Origin: Phoronis australis | Taxonomy: Eukaryota > Phoronida > Phoronidae | Direction of reading: 5' to 3' | DNA length: 49,973 nucleotides | Assembly (NCBI GenBank): GCA_002633005.1 | Contig: NMRA01000118.1 | Coordinates: 560,707 to 610,679, forward strand | In this document: positions 1 to 12,600 of the stretch, piece after piece | How positions within the stretch are numbered: the stretch's first letter is position 1 | How the letters are laid out: each line of letters opens with the position of its first letter | The notes under the pieces: model-generated | Seen by the model: the letters and a program-made list of their open reading frames with translations, nothing else | Databases searched by the model: none | Told to the model about the DNA's origin: nothing | Translations under genes and position numbers: made by a program

Positions 1-411
1 AGCACAGCATTTATTCAAACTAGACTGCAGAATAATATTTATAATAGATTGTTAACAGTACAACAATCAATGCTCTTTCAACAGACACACGCAATGTATT
101 TTATTATAAAAATTTCTCAAGAAAAATAAACATTGTAAAGAGCAATAGAAAGATATGTACTACAGTTAGTATAGAGCAGAAACAGTGAATGACATGTAGG
201 CTCTAGTGGATTCTGCAGGATATTCAGTCACGTGTTATTTTTAAACGTAACACTTCCTGTGTCAATTATTACGCCAAGTTTCAAAGCATTTCCTAAATAC
301 TTTTACTGAAGCCTATGTGTGAAAGACATATAAAGGGGCCTTTTGAATTTGGAAATTGGATAGCTTAACGATCAAGATGTTCTCAAAGCAGATAAGTCAA
401 AGAAAGCTCAC
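1..411. other. Intron 21 of SEL1L3, incomplete
   Basis: Follows the donor GTGAGC of exon 21. No further exon with the expected membrane-spanning tail can be read on the minus strand, so the gene continues beyond the left edge. Confidence 0.7.
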
Positions 412-646
412 CTGGTATAAAGATGTTTTAACAGCGTGTAATAGTCAAGTCTAGCACTTTCTGGCACATTGATGATGTCCCATATACCATCAGGTATGTG
501 TGCACCATCTTCTACAAGCTGGGCCAGATTATAGAAACCCTGGGGCTCCTGTCTGATGGCAGCCTGCACGTAAAACTCCGCAGAGAGAGTCACGTTCGTA
601 ACCTGGGGGCAGCCATACCAGTAACAATCGCCCATTTTGAGAAGAG
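412..646 (-). CDS. SEL1L3: SEL1L3 exon 21 (Sel1-type C-terminal repeat)
   Basis: Acceptor tttctag before CTCTTC, donor CCAG/GTGAGC, ends in phase 2. Encodes residues ~996-1073, including LLKMGDCYWYG and EPQGFYNLAQLVEDGAHIP. This corresponds to the MGDLYYYG ... QGFFNLALLIEEG segment of human SEL1L3, the last repeat before the membrane segment. Confidence 0.92.
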
Positions 647-3600
647 CTAGAAATTTAGTTAGAACCTTTCAGGTACTAGTTACTAGCGTGTAGTAACAGT
701 GGTAACGGATAATTAAAAAAAACAATGCCTTGTTGAAAATTTATTGATTCCTATAATCAGAGTCCTTGTACAGAGCATGTGTGAGACATTATCGTGTTAT
801 CACAACGAACTTCACAGAGGCAAAGATAAACTCCCTGTAGATTATTTTTTCATTCTTGAATTCTAACTTTATCACAGTAACAGTCCATCAGCTCGTATGG
901 TGGGCGAGAATGTGCCAAAATAACATTTACTTGGTATCTGTATGCACACACTTACAGTAAGTATTCCAAAACTGGGGCTCCCTCAACACAGTCAGATTGT
1001 AGTTGGACCACATGCTTTCTTTGCGCATATATCGTTTTACATCTTTCTGCAAGAAATTACAAAGAGGGCTACTTTCAGGACCATGTTTTGATAAAATGAT
1101 TCATCACACAGAGAATGGAACCCAAAAAGTACTCACAAAATAAACATACAACCTTCTTGTGATCAATGCAACAAGAAACCACCCTCTCATGGTCAATGCA
1201 TCAAAAAAAGACTAAATTGCAAAAAACTTCAAACTGTCTCCATGGGTTAAGTGTCAGTGTTGCATGACACCAAGAACATGGTTCAATAGTGACAACATGA
1301 CACAAGATATTGTGGTCATTGTCATCTATAGTGTACAACCTAAATGGCGCTGTTCATCCCGTAAGAGAGTTTTCACAAAAACTTAATAGTGAAACAACAG
1401 GCAACTTGATCAATGGCAAGATGAGTTCAAACTCACGACCTTAGCAGTCACAGTATGACAGTTTGCTGGCAGAGCTACATGACCACAGCAGTCACAGTAT
1501 GACACTTTACTGACAAAGCTAAGCCCTATTCAGTAAGTGGGCACGTATTCAAAGCCAATTTAACTGATAAAAACACTGGGCTGGATTTCACTAAATGACC
1601 AACAGCAATAAAACCGCACACAACAAAACAGATTTTGTATAATAGCACAGATCAAGACTAACATCCAGAATCCAATCTCATACAACAATAATCCTAAAAA
1701 TGATTTTATGACCTATAACTGATTAATGTACCCTTAGCACATAAAATCCACTTCTGAAAAGCAATTAACAAACTGAACCACAACTGTGTGTGTGTTGCTA
1801 TGGTAACTTTAAACCTCTGAATGCTTATTTAGTGTTGCAGTATTATGCAGCTGAAGCCCTGATACAAAATCTTACTAATTGACCCATTTTTAAAGTTAAA
1901 ATTGCAAATTTAAATCCGCAGTGTGAATAAATGCCAGAGGCAAGATGAGGACTGGGGTTCGTTTAATATACACTGTGACAGCTGTGACTAAGGACAACCT
2001 TCAACACAGATGGATTACACACCACCACCACATACATATCCCAATGCACAAGTTAGTGAAGGATGTTCTTTGCTTGAATGTACCAATACCCTGGTATTTT
2101 TGTAATTTTAGCAAAACTGAATAAAAGCAAACAGGACGTCTTTCTATTCTATGTAGACGACATAAGCACCCGACAGAGTGGGATTGAGATAATATGAACA
2201 TGAGAAATAAATGCAAGGACAAACTGTTTTCACTCCACATACAAAATTAATGTCTATTTAATAAAACCAGCCCAGCGACTGTGAAGTACTCATTACTGAA
2301 TTCAAAGAATATGAATCCTACTTACTGTGAACTGCTCTGTGAGATACGCTACATTAAACTGTCCAACTTGAAGACCGGCATGTGCTGCCATCACGTAGTA
2401 GAGAAAGGAAACAGTCCTGTAATAACAGTGATGACAACACATAACAGTTTATGAACCATCATAATCAAGGCAACACTAAACAAAAACAACTATCAACAGC
2501 ATGTACTACACCACAACACAAACTGCAGGGTCCAAGTTAAGGTTCAAAAGATTGTCTTTTAGCTCAAACATCAACAAGTAAGGTCTGTAAGTAAAATTAC
2601 TATGAATCATATATCTAGAGGTCCTGAGTGTTTGCAACAGATGGAATGCACAAATTAAGGTGACAACATTTACGGAATTAGACGGAATTCACACATTTCA
2701 GTAGAACATACCACAATAAATTGTAATATTTTGGATTTTAATTAATAAAAATTACGAACATAATCCATCAAAATCTCACATTCAGGTCACAAATTTAGTC
2801 ACGACCATTTTGCAGTGGATAGGTTCAAGCTGTTGTTTCGTCTTTCTAAAGGCAGTACTGATCTTTTCCTGGTTTTGAGAAATACTGTCACATGTCGCGC
2901 AGCAAGTTATTGGTAAAACAGGAGCTGCTGTATAATTCAATGAAAGAGTAAAGGCAATTCCCAATATTTTCTTCATAACTGAACTGGGATATTAACATGA
3001 AATTGACCAATGTACGAAACAGAAAAATAAGAATTTTAGATTCTTCTAAAGGATTTTTCTGTTTTTGAAAATGGAAAACCAGAGATCAGTCTTTCCATAA
3101 CTCATTTCAAACACCATGGTTGGCATTTGTGTAATAACTCAATCAACAAAGGGCCTATGCTATTTGCTAGCGTGAAGGATGCAATGTTGAATGCAGAACA
3201 GGTCGAAGATCCCAGCAACAATTAAGTGTGCTCTAAATCCACACTATGATTACCATTGGCCATCCCTGTATGCTTTCACTCCTCGTCTTAGCAAGTTACC
3301 AAGGGCGGGGTTCATCTCCGCTATGTAACGAGCCCAACTGCAACAGGAACACAGAATGAAGGTAATCAATGACAGAAATCTCCACTTAGTGGAACTATTA
3401 GTAATCAAAATAATATTCGTAAAATTGCTTCATAACACTTCAGTATTAACATTCCAAAACATTTCAGATTTGGAAACTCCAACATAAAAAGTTGTACTTA
3501 CTCTGCAGCATATTTGGGTGAGTAAGGCTTCGCTAGAGGGTGTCCTCGCGCACAGTACATAGCCACCATGATGCCGGATTCCAACTGGTTGTTGTTGGCA

Positions 3601-6600
3601 GCCCAGGCAAAGAACTCGTACGCCTTCATCTGTAAAAAGCCAAAGAATAATTTTGTTCTCATCTATCAGGTCACAACACAGAAATCCTTCTGAGAGTAGG
3701 TTCATGCTTCACGGCAAGTCATACTTTAATTGTCACATCTCAAATTTCCAAAATGTCACAAGGAATTTTTTGTTGCTTTTTGCATTGTTTAAGTTACATT
3801 AAGGTTAAAATTTGTTTTTATCACATTTGAGACACAATATATGTCAGTGATAACAAGGAAGACAATAATTAATTCTACAATTTGTGAGAAAAAGGAACAA
3901 TCACTTGATGCAAACATCAAAAGCCTAGGCCAAGGCCTAGCAGAATATAATACAGTACATGCCTGACTAAACTAAAATGTCTCAAAATACTACAGGGTTT
4001 CAGGCAAACAAGTTTTGTAACAGGATGTCAGAGAGAATCCATTCTCTGCTCTTCATGATGCAATCACAGAGACTTCAGAGAGTATGAAAAGGTCAATGCT
4101 ATTGTCACTGCTTTGAATAAGCTCGTCCAAAGGTGAAATTGTGAAAGCAAAAGTCTTGACTTGTTAGGCAACTCTTATCTTAACACCCTCAGCTTAATAT
4201 TCCTATGGGTGTGCAACCACACACCACCCATCAAATAAAGACTTATGGTTTGCTCAGAAATTTTGATCGTCACGTTGGTATTAAAACCCCTAGGAAGTCT
4301 GTCTGGCAGATTTTGGGCGAAAAGGCCCAGTTGTCAGTTTTTCAATTCAAGTGTACACATTGTTCATTTTCCAATACTGACAAATGTATGGCATTTCTAA
4401 GGGCCAAGACTTTCGCATTTTCCTTGTTTTGGAGACCTTATTTCCCATTTGGCCAGCTGTGAATTTTGCTTGGCAAGTTTACGTTATTCAAAGTGTCGAG
4501 AACTCTAACACGGTGACTTTTCAAAGCAGCAGAGTGTTTCTTGGCGGCAAGTATAAACAAAAAATAAATTGGCTTATTCACATTCATCTGTCTTTCCATT
4601 ATGGACAAAACGTTGTACCAAGCCTGAAATATTTGTGAACAATATACGCTATGGACCAGAATTTAGTGGTCATGAGAAAGAACAGAGAATGAATTTCCTG
4701 TTAATCATAAACTGCCAACAAGCCAAGTTTGTCCTACCCTGTCAATTGGACTATTTGGGAACTTCCCGTTCTGGTACATGTGACCAATGTTGTGAGCTGC
4801 GTCCACGTTGCCCATTCTGTACGCCTTCTCAAAATTTTCCGCGGCCTTCGCATAGTCCTTGCTCTGTTCCAGGTAGTACGCACCTAAAGCCGTCAAGGCC
4901 TCGGGTCGACCTTTGGCCGCAGCTAGCTCCAATTGCCTCAAACCTTCGTCAATATTTTGGGTGACACCTTGGCCCTTTGAAAGTAAAGAATAATGTACTT
5001 CAATATTTACAGTACGCCATATGGCATGCTATGAACATTCCCACTAAATAAAATTGGTTCTAACCCCGGTGTTTAAGGTAAACGGCGGGGTATGGAAAAT
5101 TGAACTAGACCGTATTTATCCACCTTGGCTGAGACGCGCTCGGCTCATGCTCAAAGGGATGCCGCCAAGCTGCTCTATTCATCGAGTCACGAGCGAGGAT
5201 AATTGACTTCGCTCATGCGGATATGATCAGCTGATTACAGTCTAGCCTAACAACTGTACTTTTTATGGAGAGAATTTTANNNNNNNNNNNNNNNNNNNNN
5301 NNNNNNNNNNNNNNNNNNNNNNNNNNNNNNNNNNNNNNNNNNNNNNNNNNNNNNNNNNNNNNNNNNNNNNNNNNNNNNNNNNNNNNNNNNNNNNNNNNNN
5401 NNNNNNNNNNNNNNNNNNNNNNNNNNNNNNNNNNNNNNNNNNNNNNNNNNNNNNNNNNNNNNNNNNNNNNNNNNNNNNNNNNNNNNNNNNNNNNNNNNNN
5501 NNNNNNNNNNNNNNNNNNNNNNNNNNNNNNNNNNNNNNNNNNNNNNNNNNNNNNNNNNNNNNNNNNNNNNNNNNNNNNNNNNNNNNNNNNNNNNNNNNNN
5601 NNNNNNNNNNNNNNNNNNNNNNNNNNNNNNNNNNNNNNNNNNNNNNNNNNNNNNNNNNNNNNNNNNNNNNNNNNNNNNNNNNNNNNNNNNNNNNNNNNNN
5701 NNNNNNNNNNNNNNNNNNNNNNNNNNNNNNNNNNNNNNNNNNNNNNNNNNNNNNNNNNNNNNNNNNNNNNNNNNNNNNNNNNNNNNNNNNNNNNNNNNNN
5801 NNNNNNNNNNNNNNNNNNNNNNNNNNNNNNNNNNNNNNNNNNNNNNNNNNNNNNNNNNNNNNNNNNNNNNNNNNNNNNNNNNNNNNNNNNNNNNNNNNNN
5901 NNNNNNNNNNNNNNNNNNNNNNNNNNNNNNNNNNNNNNNNNNNNNNNNNNNNNNNNNNNNNNNNNNNNNNNNNNNNNNNNNNNNNNNNNNNNNNNNNNNN
6001 NNNNNNNNNNNNNNNNNNNNNNNNNNNNNNNNNNNNNNNNNNNNNNNNNNNNNNNNNNNNNNNNNNNNNNNNNNNNNTACAATAAGAATCCCCTCCCCGT
6101 GAAATGATTTTTTCTAAGCGTTTATTAGAGCCAATACAGTATACAGCTTTCCACCAAGGCTAGATGATACTACGACACTATTCTTTGTTGCATTAGTAAC
6201 TGGTCTTGGCTAATATTATCATTTTATGGCCTGATCATCCATTCAGCCAAAAGTAGTTCCAGAGGTGGCTTATCAGCCAATTATTCACGCATGCTGACTC
6301 ACAATAGAAGCCTGATAAGAGTGAAGGTGGATAAATGCGGTGTTCCTACAGTTTCTTGTTTTAGTGGATGTGTTCATGACATGGTGATAAGAAAGAGTCT
6401 TCTCAACACTTAAGGCCTCCGAGGGCCCCATGGAAGGCAGTGTGAACTGATAGGACTACCCTCACTGTAAATATTACATTAATAAATTATAAATAAGTAA
6501 AACTAATTGTCGAGAAATCTGGCGAAATAAAATTCTACACGCCAAGCACTTTACAGCTGAATGGGACTATTTCAGGGGTGCTCTTATGGCTTCTTCCCAA

Positions 6601-9600
6601 CTCTCAGTAAATGTGCAAATAATTACGTATATCTAGTATCTACACAGAGTTCTTACGACTAAATTCATTGGATTATTTGAAGAGTACTCCCATATGGCAT
6701 CTAGCTACCTCCCAGTGTATAAAACTTCGATAATCCCGGGTATCTACCAACATAGAATTCTCGCAAACGTAACATACACCGTGAATCATGATAAGTTGGA
6801 TTCACAAGAGACAGTTCCTTGCTTCAAAAGTTGTGCTCGTTTCTTAACTCAAAAGCATGATGACGTTTCCATCTTACAAAAGCTACTTTCTTCACAGCTC
6901 GGAATATGCGGCCATTCATGCTTCTCCATATTGACAACAGTATGTACTATTTAGCCGAAAATAGCTGGAATTAGATGAAGTAAGCAATTCACAAACCACA
7001 CAAGTCATTGCTTACAGATTAGGCGTGTGACACACATATTGATAGAAGAGGCTCCACGATTTGCCGATTATCAGTCCACTATTTCGAGAATAAAATGAAG
7101 TGGGTTTTCTGAAATCGTAGCTCAACTTTTTTGGCTAAAATTATGGTTTTACAATATATTTTTTTTAATTTCTAACTTTAAAATCTTGTTCCTCTTCCAT
7201 TTCGACTACAAATCGGCATATTTAGTGACAAACAAGCGGATTAATAATCTCTCTTGGATTTACTGAATTCGCATATTTTTGCCTGGCTGTGCGTACTTGC
7301 GTACTGAAGGTTTGATTTCTGTAGGTCTGCAGGGATAATCCCAGGTATCTACCAACATTGAATTTTTATGTCCGAGTGGGATTATTTGAAGGGCACTCTT
7401 ATGGGTTCTTCCCATCTCCCAGTTAATATCTCGGTAATCTTGTAAATATCTACCAAAGAACACCTAAATCGTCCAACTGAATGGAATTACTAGAAGAGTT
7501 CTTACTCTTACGGCTTCTCTCCATCTCCCAGTGAATATGTTGAGAATCTTGTATATCTACTGACATTTGAAGTCGTAAGATTGAATGCAACTATCCGAAA
7601 ACCCTTCTTTTATCTCGGGCGAATGTGTCAACAATTACACAAACACTTGGAAAAACAATTGAATGCATTGGAGAGAACTCTCATGGTTTCTTGCCATCTC
7701 CTAGTTCATCCGTCAATAATCTGGTTCAACTATTGACAATGAATTCTTTTGACTGAAAGAGATTACTTGAAGACTAACGCAATCATGGTTTCTTCCTATG
7801 TCCCAGTGAGTATGTCAACAACCGAGTGTACCCAAAGTTGAACGCAAGAATTCTCACAGCTTTTTCCAGTGAATGTGTCAGCAACCACATCTATCCAATA
7901 GCATTCGATTTCTGCTATTGCTGTTTTCAAAATAAACTCAACAACTACTGTTGGCATGGTTTCCTCTTCATCACCCACTGTATTTGCTATAGCATTGTAA
8001 CTTAAAGAAATAATTTTTCTGCCCACCTTCCAATAAGCATCTTACCTTCATCAGCACAAGGCCATAGTCCAGCTGAGCCACGGGGTCACCACCCTTTATG
8101 GCACTCTCCTTGTACAACTCTGCCGCCTTCTTCAAGTCGCGTTTGACGCCCTGCTGACCCCAGAACATCAGACGGGCCAAGTTGTGCTGCACAAAAACAT
8201 CGGTGTTTTAAGTTAATGGTATGAGTAGACATCTGCACATCCTCTGGTGATTTGACAACTACAACACAAACTTTGATACAGACAAGAGAGTCATGATGGC
8301 AAAACAAGTTCCCACAAATTCATGACGAATTGTTCAGACACCACGAATAACTGAAATCTCAATATGAAGGTCTTGTGGAAGGGACAATTGCGGTAGGAGC
8401 AAATAGGCAAGAAGTTCATTTGCTAAGGCCAGACAGTTTTTTGACCTGAGTAGCCTGCTTAATCTGTTGCCTGCCAAAGGCTGGAGTATGTGCTGTAAAA
8501 CAGCCAGTATTTTCATCTGCCACATCTACCTTACACTCCATAGGTTTACATTTGACCTCCTATCATATAAATCAATACTCCATTTGAGCTACACATTCAA
8601 AAACCATGACAGTTATTTCATAAGTATGACCACCAGAGGTCAGCCCACACCTGTGCTGAAGTGACCCCCTGCTTGGCTTGATGTTTCATCCACATAAACA
8701 GGTGACCATCTTCATCAGTTTGCTCTTCAATACGCTTCTCGTCCGTCAAATACACAGACTCAAAGAATACCTGGTGAACAAAGTAAATCTTACGAGATCA
8801 ACAGTTTCCAAATATTTCTTTTAGTTTCAACACGGTTTCAATAAAACTATTTCCAATAGCGGATTTGCAGCGCAAACGAACTACGCATTGCGCATGTGCG
8901 AGTTACTTCCTGCGCGAAGGCTCATGGGATAGCTTGTGGTCAGGCCGTGTCTTGAGCAGGCTGGATAGTGTGTGCATTTGGAGTGATTTGCAAACTAAAA
9001 ACCATGTTTCATTTTTTGCTTTATAATACCAAGCAAGTCCTCTCTCTCGTTTGTAAACACAGCGTAGCTATGATCAGTGACCGTGTGACCGAGGGCACGA
9101 CTGTCGTCATGTTCAGTATTGGGGCTATCGGCGTTGTTTTCGAAATCTCCTCCGGTTTTAGACAAGTTGAGACTTCTTGGGTTGCTTAACTGTTGTAGCT
9201 TTAGCCGTGGATATGCTAGAGACGTTAATTTTAAGAGGAAACTCCGTCAGAATGTTGTTCTCATACGTCTTTTTTCCACCAGGAAAATGTTCGCTGCACA
9301 CACGATGGCACCTAGGCAATTACATCGCACTGGATGCTGCGGCCATTCATTGGCGATAGTACATCCTCACAAAAAGTTACTCATTTCAAAATACAGCAAA
9401 TAAAATCAAATGAACCATACATATAGGAACACGGAGTTATAATTAACACATACCACGACTCTGGATACAATTTATTCAGCAAAACTTGAACAAATCGATG
9501 AAAATCTGTCGCGGTTTGCTCGAGTTTCTCTCAGTTAACGCGGGTGCCATTTTGAGGAAGTTACGTGAAATTACGCATGTTGACGAATAAAAAGTCCAAG

Positions 9601-12600
9601 GGACACACATCTTACAAGTTTCACCCGATACCTTCTCATGCTATTTTGGTGTCGCGCGCTAGCGTCACGCGCTTCGCTCAGTCTCGCGCTAACCCGCTTT
9701 GCCTCACTCACGTGATTCAGTTGACGTGCTTTGTGGTTATCGCGCACGCGGTGATAAAATTAACGGCAGCCAAAAAAGTGAAGTTGTAATTTTTCGCCAA
9801 AGTCAACTTAATTCTCACAACTAAGCTTCATCAAAGATATGTATAGAAGTAGAAAGGACCAATGATGAAAGTAAGCGTTTTTTTTAAATGATAGTTTTAA
9901 GTGTAGAATGTATTTTTGACGAGGTGAAAACTCGAAATCGGTAACACAAATCCGGTCACTGCCCGTTTGAAATACACTGAAGTAACGAAATGAGTACAGA
10001 AAGCGAATGGAAGTATTGTAGCCCCTAGATGGCCCCGCGTTGGTTTGAAATGCGCTAAATCTCCCCTTACTCCCAGCTCTCCTAATGTTGTTTATCCATT
10101 TTTCACGAAATTCTTGGCTTGCAGGGAACTCATAAAAATTCAGATTTTTATCTCTCTTGTTTTTGAAGCAGCCAGGAACACAACAAGTGTATTCGCGTAA
10201 GTTTTCTTAGCGCTCATACCGCTTATTATGCTTGTTACTATGGCCGCTTTCGGAATCCTGACCACAGCACCCACAATGCACCATTTTAACCTAATTTCAA
10301 TATGGCGTCGCTGCAAATCCGCTATTTCAATCAATGTGCATCAGAAAGGTCTCCATGCAGTATCCAGTCTTTACATGTCATGGAAAATTAATTTTAAGTT
10401 TTGACTATAGCAAGCTTTCTCACATGAGTTTGCTTTGTATTCTCCCAATCCCATCCAATTTAGATACAAAAAGAGGCAGGAAATTACATTGTAAAAATTA
10501 ATTACAAAAAATGTGAAGTAACTGTTCCATTTGACTTATTGATACTGTAACAGACCACCTTTGTTGCCATGAACCAAATTCTTAATAATAATACTATGTT
10601 AAGTACCAATAGCAGACATGCAGAATTATTCATGTTTAAAGTCCTTGATCGCAAAATCTTAATTAACTGAAAGCAATGTCCAGATGTTTGTAATCCAACG
10701 ATAACTTTTTTTGAAAATAATGTGATTTCACCGCAATCGCTGTATTCTCCACAGTTTACACAAACTTCTTGAATGAAACCAGCAGCAACATTTTGTTAAC
10801 AGGTGAGTAAATTTCAAAATTAACAGAACAATTTTGAAATTAGACAAAGTTTCAAACACAAAACCATGACTATTTGGCTGGAACACATTTCAGTTCTGAC
10901 AACTTCTCAACAAACCCTTGACAACGTACTTTGTTAAAATTGCGGCAACTTGAATTCCAAATCCATTCACAAAAACAAATTGGTTGAGAGGCACAATAGC
11001 ACCACGTTAGACCGTGACTCAAGTTTGGCAAAAATGCGCGACTTTACTGTAACAAATATTTCACTATTGACCTGATAATTCCGGCAAACACTTCATTCAA
11101 GTTTACCAGAGTCGGACAGAATTCTTATTGTTTTTGAAATACCGGAACCAAGCACGTCTGAGATTTTTGTTTTTCAAATTTTAAGTAATTAAGTTGATAT
11201 TTACAATTTTGCCAGCGACATTCTCTGGCTAAAAGGCCTTAAAACAAAATCTGAAACATGCCCTTCTAGCTAATAAAATAAAGAAGTGAGAATTGCAAGT
11301 TTCATGTAAAATCATATGTTTCTGGAAATTATGGCAATGTCCATGAAAAATCAAGATCTTCAGACGAACGCAGTCACATGATTGCAAACATTCGAGGCAT
11401 AATTTTTGTGCACATAACAAGAATCTATGATCACCAACGACGTTCTATAGTGTTGTAGGGATAATTTTCAGGCAACAAAAATAGCCAATTATCTTGAGGT
11501 TATGCATGACCTTACAGACAAGTTTGTGTATTAGCTATAATTATTAAATTTTGATTTTAAGTCAGTAAAAGTATATTTTTTGAAAATATTGAGAAAGCCT
11601 GTAAAACTTTGACCTTTTATCACTCTGCAGGTGACCGTATATTTTGCAGTAAAAAAGAATGAACATCAATAGGAAAATAACAGTATCAACAAAATGCTAT
11701 AACTAATTTTTCTAAATTATCATTTTGTTTTCATTTTATGCAACCTTTGAGATTTTTTCATGAAAATGTTCTTTATTTGATAACCCCTCACACATATGTG
11801 GAGCATATTGAAAACATTTCTTGACAACTTTTTGGACAACAGAGGGCGACATGCATAGTATCTGAAAGTTTTATTTGAATCTGAACACCCACCTCTGAAA
11901 TACAAGGTCAGAAGTCGAGTCAAAATTAATGGTAATTTTTCTAGGGACTTACATATTACCTTAACACAGTTCATTCTGCTATTAGTTTCAAAAAGATTTT
12001 GGTGAAACTCTTTCACCAATTTTCAAAAACACAATGCAAATGATTTTTTATTCTGTGATATCTGCAGCTGTATGAAACTTAATTTAGAACAAGATATCAA
12101 AGTAAATTTATGGGCTACATACGTCCGAGTCTCGATGGATCTCCCGGTCACGCTGCGTCATATCAGCAACATTCTTAAAGTAAACTGGCAAAAAAGAAAA
12201 CATCAATAGTGATTATGAAACAGAGTTAAGAAACATTATTAGTACGAAGAATTACTATTTCATAATAGTTCTTGTTTTAGGCCAAATTAATACAAGAAAA
12301 TAAATAACCAGCACTTTAGTGAGCCATGACATTCTTCATAACATTCATTTTCTCTGAGATATTAATTGATTTTCCACACGTTTTCCCCACAAGAAGTAGA
12401 TACAGCTATTTTCATTGCAAACAAGAATTATAATTGTTTACGAGCTTGACTAAATGCATCAAGTTGCATTATAAAATGAGAAGAAATAAGTTCTTCCCTA
12501 AATGAATATAATAAATAAACATTTCTCTCTTTTCATTCCTCAAGATTTTTCAGTACATGTAACATATTTTTGCACTTTCCTGGTTTTCCACAATGATTCA

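Noticed and set aside
5213-6107. Long open frames on both strands
   Set aside because: They consist almost entirely of Ns from the assembly gap.
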